From Aminobacter aminovorans (GTDB lineage: Bacteria; Pseudomonadota; Alphaproteobacteria; Rhizobiales; Rhizobiaceae): 64,000 nucleotides of DNA. Shown here one piece after another: positions 16,378-24,868 of this stretch. The stretch covers positions 4,107,501 through 4,171,500 of the forward strand of contig NZ_UFSM01000001.1 in the NCBI RefSeq assembly GCF_900445235.1, in the 5' to 3' direction. The notes beneath the pieces are model-generated. The model had not been told where the DNA came from and ran no database searches. It saw only the letters and a program-made list of their open reading frames with translations. The position numbers were made by a program, and so were the translations under genes. Every line of letters begins with the position of its first letter. Within the stretch, counting starts at the first letter, position 1.

Positions 16378-17037
16378 ATGAACCGCCCTCTCACCTTCAT
16401 CCTCGCCGACGACCACGCGCTGGTGCGCGAAGGGCTGAAGATGCTGATCTCGACGATGGACAACATGTCGGTGGTGGCGGAAGCCGCGGATGGCGAGGCC
16501 TTGCTGGAGCAGGTCACAAAGACCCGCGCCGACCTGTTGCTGCTCGACCTCGGCATGCCCGGCGTTGCCGGCATCCAGTTCATCTCCGACATCAGGGAGC
16601 TCGTGCCCAGGCTGAAGATCATCGTGCTGACCGCCAATATCGAGCCGCGGACGGTGCGCGCCGCACTCGAGGTCGGCGCCAGCGGCTATCTGACCAAGGA
16701 CGGCGACCCCGAGGAACTCGGCGAGGCGATCGAGGCAATCGGGAAAGGCGGCACCTACCTTGCCCGCACAGTGCGTTTCGCCGTCGGCGAGGCGTCCGGC
16801 AGCGGCAGGCAGCACGCCGTGCCCGACATCCTGTCGCCGGTGCCGCTGACCCGGCGCGAGCGCGAAATCCTCGCACTGGTGGCGCAGGGGCTGACGGCGC
16901 GCGAAATCGCCGAGCGGCTCGGCATCAGCCCGCTGACGGTGCGCAAGCATCGCGAAAACCTGATGGGCAAGCTCAATCTCCACAGTGCCGCCGAACTGAC
17001 CGCCTATGCGGTTCGCCTGGGTTTGCCCACAGCCTGA
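16378..17037 (+). CDS. NarL/LuxR-family response regulator
   Basis: 219 residues. The receiver domain has FILADDHALVREGLKMLI, the phosphoacceptor aspartate in LLLLDLGMPG and the lysine in SGYLTKDGDPEEL. The C-terminal helix-turn-helix (LTRREREILALVAQG, then LTAREIAERLGISPLTVRKH) is of LuxR type. A start at the ATG 16378 is favoured; an ATG at 16363 would add five residues. It diverges from the hybrid kinase gene across about 130 bases, so the two are likely co-regulated and functionally paired. Targets unknown; the nearest downstream gene is a LysE-type exporter. Confidence 0.88.
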   Translation: MNRPLTFILADDHALVREGLKMLISTMDNMSVVAEAADGEALLEQVTKTRADLLLLDLGMPGVAGIQFISDIRELVPRLKIIVLTANIEPRTVRAALEVGASGYLTKDGDPEELGEAIEAIGKGGTYLARTVRFAVGEASGSGRQHAVPDILSPVPLTRREREILALVAQGLTAREIAERLGISPLTVRKHRENLMGKLNLHSAAELTAYAVRLGLPTA

Positions 17038-17188
17038 AGGCTGCCGCGCAGCGCCCTGCCCGCGCCCGGCATCACGTCAATATCTGCTTAACCATCAACT
17101 ATTTAGCTGAGGCGACGGGCAGTCGATATACGCCACATGCCGTATGTTTTCGCCTGATGGCCCAGCCTATTCCTCCCTTCCACAGCGT

Positions 17189-17220
17189 CATGTGGCGATC
17201 GCGTCATGTGGCGATCGGAT
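17189..17220. repeat. 16-bp direct repeat upstream of the LysE-type gene
   Basis: GCGTCATGTGGCGATC occurs twice head to tail directly before the ribosome site of the exporter gene. It could be a tandem operator or a slippage duplication. Confidence 0.6.
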
Positions 17221-17238
17221 CATTGGGGAGGAGCCGAC

Positions 17239-17871
17239 ATGTCGTCGCTGGAACTGTTGTTGCCGTTTGCCCTGGCAACGCTGGCCTTCGCCTGCATGCC
17301 GGGGCCGGCAATCCTCTACATGACGGCGCAGACGGTGGCGCTCGGCCGCCGGGCCGGACTGATGGCAGCCTTTGGCGTCCATATCGGCTGCTACGTCCAC
17401 ATCTTCGCCGCGGCCATCGGCCTGGCCTCGCTGATCGAACAGGCGCCGATGCTTTTCGAGGCGATCAAGCTTGCCGGTGCCGCCTATCTCGTCTGGCTCG
17501 GCCTCTCGATGTTCATGGGCTGGGGCAAGTCGCATGGCGACGCCGCCAGCCCCGCCTCGCCCAGTCTCGCGTCACAAAGCCTGCGCGACAGCATCATCGT
17601 CGAGATCCTCAACCCGAAGACCGCCTTGTTCTTCCTGACCTTCCTGCCGCAATTCGTCGATCCGGCAGCCGCCTTGCCTGTGTGGCTGCAGTTCCTGCTG
17701 CTCGGCATGTTCGTCAACCTGGTTTTCTCGGCAGCCGACGTCGCTGCCGTCGGCATCGCCTCGGTCACCCTTGCCCGCGTCGCATCGGGCAATACCGGCT
17801 GGATCGTGCCCAAGGCCTGCGGCTCGATCCTTGTCGGGCTCGGCCTGGCGCTGGTCGGCCACCAGATCTGA
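17239..17871 (+). CDS. LysE/RhtB-family amino-acid exporter
   Basis: 210 residues with six predicted membrane helices. Family hallmarks are the N-terminal helix ending ACMPGPAILYMTAQTVALG and the central NPKTALFFLTFLPQFVDP. Such proteins export lysine, threonine, homoserine or other small metabolites across the inner membrane. Substrate not predictable. The ATG at 17239 is chosen because GGGGAGGAG lies 6 bases upstream; an upstream extension to 17206 crosses the 16-base direct repeat. It is monocistronic, followed by repeats. Confidence 0.88.
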   Translation: MSSLELLLPFALATLAFACMPGPAILYMTAQTVALGRRAGLMAAFGVHIGCYVHIFAAAIGLASLIEQAPMLFEAIKLAGAAYLVWLGLSMFMGWGKSHGDAASPASPSLASQSLRDSIIVEILNPKTALFFLTFLPQFVDPAAALPVWLQFLLLGMFVNLVFSAADVAAVGIASVTLARVASGNTGWIVPKACGSILVGLGLALVGHQI

Positions 17872-17924
17872 CGGGCTGCCTGATCAAGCGTCACCTAAGG
17901 CGGGTGCAGAAAGAGCAGGTGTTC

Positions 17925-18490
17925 TTGACCGCTGGAGCCCGGCGACAACGTCACGGCATGGCAACTGTGTTCAAGCGAGCAAACAGGTGCTCTTTCTTCT
18001 GCCCTCTCCGCATTCCTCACCTTCACGGCATGGATCCTAGGGTCGCCGCGACGGAGCTTCGCTCCTGCTTCGCCCTAGGATGACGAAGGGCGGGGGCGTC
18101 GTCGCGGGCTTAGGTGGTGAGCCGGTTGCCGCGAGCGGCCTCTCCGCTTCGTCATCCCAGGGTCTCCGCGACGGAGCTGCGCTCCTGCTTCGCCCTAGGA
18201 TGACGAATGCGCAGGCGTTGCCGCTCATCTCCAACGCCTGTCTCGAGCCAACAGGAAACGTCGCAGATTGCTGGAGAACGCCCCTACCCCCTCGTCATCC
18301 CAGGGCGGAGCAGGAGCGCAGCGACGTCGCGGCGACCCTGGGATCCATGCCGTGACCTGTCGGCAGCGCAAAGACGGTCCGGGCCTGCTCTTTCCTCCAC
18401 CCTCATCACGTTCCAAACCCTTACGGCAGGATGACGAAGGGTTGGGAGTGTTGCCGCTTGCTTGCTCGCTTGAACACAGTTGCCATGCCT
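17925..18490. repeat. Intergenic repeat block (copy cluster 2)
   Basis: Mosaic of the two repeat families. The GGCAACTGTGTTCAAGCGAG element lies at about 17957-18027, three copies of the 61-base module at 18024-18084, 18152-18205 and 18294-18355 (the last inverted), and a partial inverse element at 18462-18488. Copies in opposite orientation can form long hairpins. No gene is supported between 17872 and the leader at 18523. Confidence 0.8.
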
Positions 18491-18522
18491 TTGCCCGGAT
18501 CCATGCATCTGCATCGCCCCCC

Positions 18523-18550
18523 TTGACTGGCAGGCGCGACAGGCTAGGCT
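18523..18550 (+). promoter_or_regulatory. Putative promoter of the second AmiC-ANTAR operon
   Basis: TTGACT (18523-18528), a 16-base spacer and TAGGCT (18545-18550). Transcription would begin near 18557, just before the leader stem-loops. Confidence 0.5.
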
Positions 18551-18561
18551 GACATCAAATA

Positions 18562-18592
18562 CCGGCCCCGACTGCCGGGTGGCAAACATGCC
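18562..18592 (+). promoter_or_regulatory. Leader stem-loops upstream of the second AmiC-like gene
   Basis: First a stem CCGGC/GCCGG with loop CCCGACT (18562-18578). Then a short stem GGC/GCC with loop AAACAT (18581-18592). They precede the terminator at 18597-18640 in the order expected of an ANTAR leader. The loops match the six-base rule only partly (the first has seven bases). Confidence 0.35.
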
Positions 18593-18596
18593 TCGT

Positions 18597-18640
18597 ATGC
18601 CTCGCCTCCCGGCGGCGGCTGCGGGGCATTTTTGTTTTTG
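18597..18640 (+). terminator. Leader terminator directly before the second AmiC-like gene
   Basis: Nine-base-pair stem ATGCCTCGC/GCGGGGCAT (one G-T pair) followed by TTTTTGTTTTTG. It ends at the ribosome site of the downstream gene, so read-through is needed for expression of the operon. A direct repeat of ATGCCTCG just upstream offers an alternative partner for the 3' arm. Confidence 0.75.
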
Positions 18641-18650
18641 GGAGGAATTT

Positions 18651-19757
18651 TTGAAGTCGCGCATCGAAATCGGCGTGCTCTATTCGCGCTCGGGCAGCTA
18701 TCAGCTGGTCGCCAATGCCTGCCATGCGGGTGCCATGCGCGCCATATCGGACGTCAACGCCGACCCGGCAAGCGGCATCGAGCTCGTTGCCATCGAGCGC
18801 GACCCCGGCGGCAATATCGACCGCTACGCACCCTTGTGCGACGAGATCCTGCGCCAGAGCAGCGCGCGTCATGTCGTCGGCGCCGTCACCTCGTGGAGCC
18901 GCAAGGAGGTAATCCCGGTGCTGGAGAAGTCGGGTGCGGCACTGTGGTATGCCTGCCCCTATGAAGGCTTCGAGGCCAATGAGCATGTCGTCTACATGCA
19001 TGCCTGCCCGAACCAGCATCTGGTGCCGCTTCTGGCCCATGTCGTGCCGCGCTTCGGCGCCGATGGCTTCCTGCTCGGCTCCAACTACATCTGGGGCTGG
19101 GAAACCAACCGCGTCGCGCGCGACCTGATTGCGGATGCCGGCGGCAAGGTATCAGGCGAGCGCTATCTGCCGATCGGCGAGACCGACGTCTCCAGGCTGA
19201 TCGAGGAGATCAGGGCGACACGGCCGTCCTTCATCCTCAACAATCTGATCGGCACCTCGTCCTACGCCTTCTTCGCCAGATATGCCGAGCTTGCGCGCAA
19301 CGACCCGCATTTCGGACCGGAGCGCTGCCCGATCCTGTCCTGCAACCTGACCGAGGCCGAACTGCCGGCGATCGGCGAGGCAGGAAGCGGCCACCTCTCC
19401 GTCGGGCCCTATTTCCGCGACGCCGGCACGGCCACGGCCCAGACGCCTGCATCGTCCTTCGAGGCTTCGGCCTATGCCTCGGTCATGGTGCTGGCCAAGG
19501 TGCTCCAGGCAAATCCCGGCGCGGGTTTCGCCGAACTGTCCACCGCCTTTGCCAGGTCAAGTTTCGCCACGCCCTTCGGCACCATCGCCGTCGACCCGCA
19601 GACCCAGCACGCGACCTTGCCGGTCGAGATCGGCCGCATCTCGGGGCTTGGCTTCGAACGCGTCAGCCATATCGAAGCTGTCGCCCCGGACCCCTATCTC
19701 TCGCGCTATGACCGGGCCAGGACCTTCGGCCGTGCCAGGCTCAAGGTGGTGTCATGA
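18651..19757 (+). CDS. AmiC-like ligand sensor, second copy
   Basis: 368-residue periplasmic-binding-fold protein of the AmiC/UrtA type (IEIGVLYSRSGSYQLVANAC, LVAIERDPGGNIDRYAPLCD, YACPYEGFE, LGSNYIWGWETNRVARDL). It has no signal peptide, so a cytoplasmic sensor role is more likely than transport. A TTG start at 18651 is chosen: GGAGG lies 5 bases upstream and conserved sequence begins at once. Longer frames would cross the leader terminator. It is the first gene of an operon: sensor, ANTAR protein, two permeases, binding protein, formamidase, ATPase. Ligand probably formamide, acetamide or a related small amide (inference from the operon). Confidence 0.85.
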   Translation: MKSRIEIGVLYSRSGSYQLVANACHAGAMRAISDVNADPASGIELVAIERDPGGNIDRYAPLCDEILRQSSARHVVGAVTSWSRKEVIPVLEKSGAALWYACPYEGFEANEHVVYMHACPNQHLVPLLAHVVPRFGADGFLLGSNYIWGWETNRVARDLIADAGGKVSGERYLPIGETDVSRLIEEIRATRPSFILNNLIGTSSYAFFARYAELARNDPHFGPERCPILSCNLTEAELPAIGEAGSGHLSVGPYFRDAGTATAQTPASSFEASAYASVMVLAKVLQANPGAGFAELSTAFARSSFATPFGTIAVDPQTQHATLPVEIGRISGLGFERVSHIEAVAPDPYLSRYDRARTFGRARLKVVS

Positions 19758-19770
19758 GCGGGGTCGTGTC

Positions 19771-20421
19771 ATGAGCCGGGCCGCCCATATCCCCAATCTC
19801 GGCGGTGCCAGGGCATTCGTGCTGCACCGCCCGCATGCCACGGTCGGCGCCATATCACGCCAGCTCCAGGCGATCGGCCTCGAGGTCGTCGACTGCTGGC
19901 CGGACCTGCCGGCCGAGGCGCTGGCCGCCGATTTCGTGTTCTTCGACGTCGATCTCGGCTTCGACCAGCAGTTTCCGTGGGCGCGGGGTGCCGCCCCGAT
20001 GCCGACGATTGCGCTGATCGGCTCGGAAGCGCCGGGCCGGATCGAATGGGCGCTGTCGCACAAGGCCGATGCGCAGCTGCTGAAGCCGGTCGGCAATGCC
20101 GGCGTCTACAGCGCGCTTTTGATCGCCCGCCAGAGTTTTGCCGCGCGCCGGCAGCTGGCCGACGAGATCGCAGCACTCCAGCAGCGCGTCGCCGAGCGCC
20201 AGACCATCGTGCGCGCTGTTGCCGCTCTGTCGAGCCAGGGCGTCGACGACGAGCGCGCCTATGCGCAGTTGCGTTCGCTCGCCATGAACTGGCAGGTCAG
20301 CCTCGAGGACGCCGCCCGGCGTGTCGTCGCCCTCACCGACAAGGCCCTGAGCGAAAAGGCCATGACCGACAAGGCCAAGACCGAGAAGGAGGGCGGCCTT
20401 GACCAGTCCCATCGCGCCTGA
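19771..20421 (+). CDS. ANTAR-domain antiterminator, second copy
   Basis: 216 residues. The N-terminal half is a receiver-like fold (RAFVLHRPHATVGAISRQLQ, ADFVFFDVDLGF, PTIALIGSEAPGRIEWALSH) without a full phosphorylation site. The C-terminal ANTAR helices run from RQLADEIAALQQRVAERQTI to LAMNWQVSLEDAARRVVALT. It is paired with the AmiC-like gene just upstream (14-base gap). The end is unusually Lys/Asp-rich (KALSEKAMTDKAKTEK) and overlaps the next gene by 23 bases. The predicted target is the leader at 18557-18640 upstream of its own operon. Confidence 0.85.
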   Translation: MSRAAHIPNLGGARAFVLHRPHATVGAISRQLQAIGLEVVDCWPDLPAEALAADFVFFDVDLGFDQQFPWARGAAPMPTIALIGSEAPGRIEWALSHKADAQLLKPVGNAGVYSALLIARQSFAARRQLADEIAALQQRVAERQTIVRAVAALSSQGVDDERAYAQLRSLAMNWQVSLEDAARRVVALTDKALSEKAMTDKAKTEKEGGLDQSHRA

Positions 20422-21304
20422 GATATCCGCCATCGCTGTGCCGGCCAAGGCACGCGCCGGTGTCTGGCGCCGCCTCGTCAGGCGGCCGCTGGCGCTGACC
20501 GGCCTGGTGATCATCGCGCTCACGGTCGCCGGCGCCCTGCTCGCCCCCTATCTCACCGGCTACGACCCCAACGAGCAGATGTTCGACGGGCTGACGCTGG
20601 AAGGCGCACCGCTGCCGCCCAGCGCCACCTTCTGGCTCGGCACCGACCTGCTCGGCCGGGACCTTCTGACCCGCATTCTCTATGGCGCGCGGACCTCGCT
20701 GATCATCGGCATCGTTGCCAATGGCGCTGCCCTTCTGATCGGCACGCTCGTCGGCATCACCGCCGGCTACTTCCGCGGTTATGTCGGGGCGGCCCTGATG
20801 CGCTTTACCGACCTGATGATGGCCTTTCCGGCCCTGCTGCTCGCCATCTGCCTGGCCGCCGTGTTCCAGCCCAGCCTGTGGATCGTCGCCATGGTGATCG
20901 CGCTGGTCAACTGGGTGCAGACGGCGCGCATCGTCTTCACCGAAACCAGCTCGCTTGCCGAACGTGAGTTCATCGACGCCGAGCGCACCATCGGCGCCGG
21001 TACGGCACGCATCCTGTTCCGCCACATCCTGCCGCATCTTTTGCCGACCATCATCGTCTGGGGCACGCTCGGCATCTCGACGACGGTGCTTCTGGAAGCG
21101 ACGCTGTCCTATCTCGGCATCGGCGTGCAGCCGCCGACGGCGTCGTGGGGCAACATCATCTTCGAGAACCAGACCTATTTCCAGGCAGCACCCTGGCTGG
21201 TGTTCTTCCCCGGTGCGGCGATCCTGGCACTGGCGCTTGCCTTCAACCTCGTCGGTGATGCGCTGCGCGACATTCTCGACCCGACGCAGCGAGGCCGGGC
21301 ATGA
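20399..21304 (+). CDS. ABC transporter permease, DppC/OppC type
   Basis: 301 residues with an N-terminal helix, the OppC N-domain and a binding-protein-dependent permease domain. The EAA-type loop is visible at EFIDAERTIGAGTARILFRH. GTDLLGRDLLTRILYGARTS is typical of peptide/nickel family permeases. It starts at a TTG (20399) with GGAGG 6 bases upstream, inside the end of the ANTAR gene. The next permease overlaps it by four bases. The gene pair plus binding protein and ATPase forms a complete importer. Confidence 0.88.
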   Translation: MTSPIAPEISAIAVPAKARAGVWRRLVRRPLALTGLVIIALTVAGALLAPYLTGYDPNEQMFDGLTLEGAPLPPSATFWLGTDLLGRDLLTRILYGARTSLIIGIVANGAALLIGTLVGITAGYFRGYVGAALMRFTDLMMAFPALLLAICLAAVFQPSLWIVAMVIALVNWVQTARIVFTETSSLAEREFIDAERTIGAGTARILFRHILPHLLPTIIVWGTLGISTTVLLEATLSYLGIGVQPPTASWGNIIFENQTYFQAAPWLVFFPGAAILALALAFNLVGDALRDILDPTQRGRA

Positions 21305-22221
21305 TCGCCTATCTCACCCGCCGGCTGATCCAGGCAGCGCTGATCCTGCTCGGCGTGTCGCTGATCACCTTCGCCCTGCTCTATCTCCTGCCGGCCGATC
21401 CGGTGCGCCAGATCGCCGGCCGCAGCGCCACCCCGCAGACGGTCGAGAGCATCCGCCAGCAGCTCGGGCTCGACCAGCCCTTCGCCGTGCAATACTGGCG
21501 CTATCTGACCAACCTTGTCAGCGGCGATCTCGGCCGTTCCTACATCCAGCGTTCGGAGGTCAGCGAGCTGATCGTGGCGCGCCTGCCGGCCAGCCTGCTT
21601 CTGATGGTCGGCGCCATCGTCTGCGAGCTGGTCATCGGCCTGAGCATGGGCCTGGTCGCTGCGGTCAAGCGCGGCACCGCCACCGACCAGGCGCTGATGG
21701 TCGGCTCCTTCATCGGCGTGTCGGCGCCGCAATTCGTCGTCGGCCTGCTTCTGCTCTACGTCTTTGCCGTCAAGCTCGGCTGGTTTCCGATCGGCGGCTA
21801 CGGCACCTTCAGCCACATGGTGCTGCCGTCGCTGACGCTCGGCATCCTCGGCGCCGGCTGGTATTCGCGCATGATGCGCTCGTCGATGATCGACGTCCTG
21901 CGCCAGGACTATATCCGCACCGCCCGCGCCAAGGGCCTGGCCCAGCGCGCCGTGCTGTTCGGCCACGCTCTGCCCAACGCCATCCTGCCTGTCATAGCCA
22001 TGATCGGCATCGACATCGGCATGTTCATGGGCGGCATCGTGGTGGTCGAAAGCGTGTTCGGCTGGCCCGGCATCGGCCAGCTCGCCTGGCAGGCGATCCA
22101 GCGCGTCGACATCCCGATCATCATGGGCGTCACGCTCGTCTCGGCCTGCGCCATCGTGCTCGGCAATCTGCTCGCCGACATCGTCGCCCCGTTCATCGAT
22201 CCACGCATCAAGCTGCGCTGA
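21301..22221 (+). CDS. ABC transporter permease, DppB/OppB type
   Basis: 306 residues, six membrane helices. Starts at an ATGA overlap with the upstream permease. DppB-type features are YLTRRLIQAALILLGVSLIT, a periplasmic loop with QLGLDQPFAVQYWRYL, and the cytoplasmic EAA loop DYIRTARAKGLAQRAVLFGH followed by ALPNAILPVI. It would heterodimerise with the DppC-type protein. A gene-free 69-base spacer rich in GACA repeats separates it from the binding protein. Confidence 0.9.
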   Translation: MIAYLTRRLIQAALILLGVSLITFALLYLLPADPVRQIAGRSATPQTVESIRQQLGLDQPFAVQYWRYLTNLVSGDLGRSYIQRSEVSELIVARLPASLLLMVGAIVCELVIGLSMGLVAAVKRGTATDQALMVGSFIGVSAPQFVVGLLLLYVFAVKLGWFPIGGYGTFSHMVLPSLTLGILGAGWYSRMMRSSMIDVLRQDYIRTARAKGLAQRAVLFGHALPNAILPVIAMIGIDIGMFMGGIVVVESVFGWPGIGQLAWQAIQRVDIPIIMGVTLVSACAIVLGNLLADIVAPFIDPRIKLR

Positions 22222-22290
22222 TCCCCAACAGACCACAAGACTGCCGACAGACAGACGACAAGCAGACAAACAAAGAGAAGGGAACCTCGG

Positions 22291-23934
22291 ATGAAACAGC
22301 TGTTAAAATCAACCGTCGCCGCGTCAGCGCTTTTGCTGGCGCTCGGCATGGTATCAGCCACGGCACAGGAAACGCTCGACCCCAAGGCCAAGCAGGGCGG
22401 CGCGATCACCATCACCTACAAGGACGATGTCGCCACCCTCGATCCGGCGATCGGCTACGACTGGCAGAACTGGTCGATGATCAAGAGCCTGTTCGACGGG
22501 CTGATGGATTACGAGCCCGGCACCACCACGCTGCGACCCGAACTGGCCGAAAGCTACGAGATCTCGCCCGACGGCAAGACCTTCACCTTCAAGCTGCGCA
22601 AGGGCGTGAAATTCCACAATGGCCGCGAGATGACGGCAGACGACGTCAAATATTCGCTCGACCGCGTCACCAACCCCAAGACGCAGAGCCCGGGCGCCGG
22701 CTTCTTCGCCTCGATCAACGGCTATGACGACGTCGCCGGCGGCAAGTCGGAAAGCCTGGCCGGCGTAACCGTGGTCGATCCCTCGACGGTCAAGATAGAG
22801 CTGTCGCGCCCCGACGCCACCTTCCTCCATGTCATGGCGATCAATTTCAGCCATGTCGTGCCCAAGGAAGAGGTCGAGAAATACGGCGCCGACTTCGGCA
22901 AGCACCCGGTCGGCACCGGCGCCTACAAGATGGCCGAGTGGACGCTCGGCCAGCGCCTGGTGTTCGAGCGCAACGCCGACTACTGGCACAAGGGCCTGCC
23001 CTATATCGACAAGATCACCTTCGAGATCGGCCAGGAGCCGATCGTAGCCCTTCTGCGCCTGCAGAATGGCGAGGTCGACGTTCCGGGCGACGGCATTCCG
23101 CCGGCCAAGTTCCAGGAGGTGATGGCCGATCCCGAGCAGAAGGCGCGCGTCGTCGAAGGCGGCCAGCTGCAGACCGGCTACGTCACCATGAACACCCAGA
23201 TGGCGCCGTTCGACAACGTCAAGGTGCGCCAGGCGGTCAACATGGCGATCAACAAGGACCGCATCGTCAAGCTGATCAACAACCGCGCCGTCCCCGCCAA
23301 CCAGCCGCTGCCGCCGTCGATGCCGGGTTATGACAAGGCTTTCACCGGTTATGCCTTCGATCTGGACAAGGCCAAGGCGCTGCTCGGCGAAGCCGGCCAT
23401 CCCGAAGGCTTCGAGACCGAACTGTTCGTCATGAACACCGATCCCAACCCGCGCATCGCCCAGGCGATCCAGCAGGATCTGGCGGCAATCGGCATCAAGG
23501 CCTCGATCCAGTCGCTCGCCCAGGCCAACGTCATTGCCGCCGGCGGCGAAAAGGACGGCGCGCCGATGATCTGGTCCGGCGGCATGGCCTGGATCGCCGA
23601 CTTCCCCGATCCGTCCAACTTCTACGGCCCGATCCTCGGCTGCGGCGGTGCGGTGCAGGGCGGCTGGAACTGGGCCTGGTACTGCAACAAGGAGCTCGAC
23701 GAAAAGGCGGCAGCGGCCGATTCGATCGTCGATCCCGCCAAGGCCGAGGAACGCGCCAAATTGTGGGGCGAGATCTACGCCAAGATCATGGCCGACGCAC
23801 CCTGGGCGCCCGTCTTCAACGAGCAGCGCTTCACCATGAAGTCGCCGCGCATGGGCGGCGACGACAAGCTGTATGTCGACCCGGTCCATATCCCGATCAA
23901 CTACGACTATGTGTATGTGAACGATGTGCAATAA
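22291..23934 (+). CDS. ABC transporter substrate-binding protein, family 5 (peptide/nickel type)
   Basis: 547 residues with an export signal (KSTVAASALLLALGMVSATA). Family 5 motifs include ITYKDDVATLDPAIGYDWQN, KGVKFHNGREMTADDVKYSL, HPVGTGAYKMAEW and VRQAVNMAINKDRIVKLINN. These proteins bind peptides, glutathione, opines, nickel or other compounds; here the adjacent amidase suggests an amide-bearing ligand. The ATG has GAGAAGGGAA upstream. The 3' end overlaps the start of the formamidase gene by 11 bases. Confidence 0.9.
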   Translation: MKQLLKSTVAASALLLALGMVSATAQETLDPKAKQGGAITITYKDDVATLDPAIGYDWQNWSMIKSLFDGLMDYEPGTTTLRPELAESYEISPDGKTFTFKLRKGVKFHNGREMTADDVKYSLDRVTNPKTQSPGAGFFASINGYDDVAGGKSESLAGVTVVDPSTVKIELSRPDATFLHVMAINFSHVVPKEEVEKYGADFGKHPVGTGAYKMAEWTLGQRLVFERNADYWHKGLPYIDKITFEIGQEPIVALLRLQNGEVDVPGDGIPPAKFQEVMADPEQKARVVEGGQLQTGYVTMNTQMAPFDNVKVRQAVNMAINKDRIVKLINNRAVPANQPLPPSMPGYDKAFTGYAFDLDKAKALLGEAGHPEGFETELFVMNTDPNPRIAQAIQQDLAAIGIKASIQSLAQANVIAAGGEKDGAPMIWSGGMAWIADFPDPSNFYGPILGCGGAVQGGWNWAWYCNKELDEKAAAADSIVDPAKAEERAKLWGEIYAKIMADAPWAPVFNEQRFTMKSPRMGGDDKLYVDPVHIPINYDYVYVNDVQ

Positions 23935-24868
23935 CTGCAACTACACCATCCACGGACGCCATCATCACTTCGGCTGGGACAATTCATTTGCCCCGGCCGA
24001 GCGGGTGACGCCCGGCTCGACGATCGAGTTCGAATGCCTTGATTCCTCGGGCGGCCAGCTCACGGCCGACAGCACCGTCGACGACATCGCAAAGCTCGAC
24101 TTCGACCAGATCAACCCGGTGACCGGGCCGATCTTCGTCGAGGGCGCCGAACCGGGCGATGCGCTCAAGGTGACGATCGAGGCGTTCAAGCCGTCCGGCT
24201 TCGGCTGGACGGCCAACATCCCGGGCTTCGGCCTGCTCGCCGACGACTTCAAGGAGCCGGCGCTCACCATCTGGAAATATGACGCGACCTCGCTCGAACC
24301 GGCGCTTTTTGGCAAAAACGGCCGCGTGCCGCTGAAGCCTTTCGCCGGCACCATCGGCAACGCCCCTGCCGAGATGGGGCACCACTCGGTGGTGCCGCCA
24401 CGCCGCGTCGGCGGCAATCTCGACATCCGCGACCTTGCCGCCGGCACCGTGCTCTATCTGCCTGTCGAAGTGGCGGGCGCGCTGTTCTCTGTCGGCGATA
24501 CGCATGCCGCCCAGGGCGACGGCGAGGTCTGCGGCACGGCGATCGAAAGCCCGATGAACGTCGTGCTGACCCTCGATTTGGTCAAGGATGCCAGGCTGAA
24601 GACGCCGCGCTTCACCACGCCGGGGCCGGTGACGCGGCATCTCGACGCCAAGGGCTATGAGGTGACCACAGGCATCGGTCCCGATTTGATGACCGGCGCC
24701 AAAGAAGCCGTCGCCCAGATGGTCGACCTGCTGTCACGGCGTTACCAGATGGACCCCGTCGACGCCTACATGCTGGTGTCGGTGTGCGGCGACCTGCGCA
24801 TCTCGGAGATTGTCGACATGCCGAACTGGGTGGTGTCGTTCTACTTCCCGCGCTGCGTGTTCGAATGA
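23924..24868 (+). CDS. Formamidase/acetamidase family amidohydrolase
   Basis: 314 residues of the FmdA/AmdA family. It opens with a His/Cys-rich segment (NCNYTIHGRHHHFGWDNSF) and has DVDDIAKLDF-like and FVEGAEPGDALKVTIEAF motifs, plus the diagnostic GDTHAAQGDGEVCGTAIE. Such enzymes hydrolyse formamide or acetamide to ammonia and the acid. Its position inside an AmiC/ANTAR operon supports amide-induced nitrogen acquisition. The start overlaps the binding-protein stop. It is somewhat shorter than classical FmdA (about 400 residues), as in the small acetamidase subgroup. Confidence 0.9.
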   Translation: MCNNCNYTIHGRHHHFGWDNSFAPAERVTPGSTIEFECLDSSGGQLTADSTVDDIAKLDFDQINPVTGPIFVEGAEPGDALKVTIEAFKPSGFGWTANIPGFGLLADDFKEPALTIWKYDATSLEPALFGKNGRVPLKPFAGTIGNAPAEMGHHSVVPPRRVGGNLDIRDLAAGTVLYLPVEVAGALFSVGDTHAAQGDGEVCGTAIESPMNVVLTLDLVKDARLKTPRFTTPGPVTRHLDAKGYEVTTGIGPDLMTGAKEAVAQMVDLLSRRYQMDPVDAYMLVSVCGDLRISEIVDMPNWVVSFYFPRCVFE

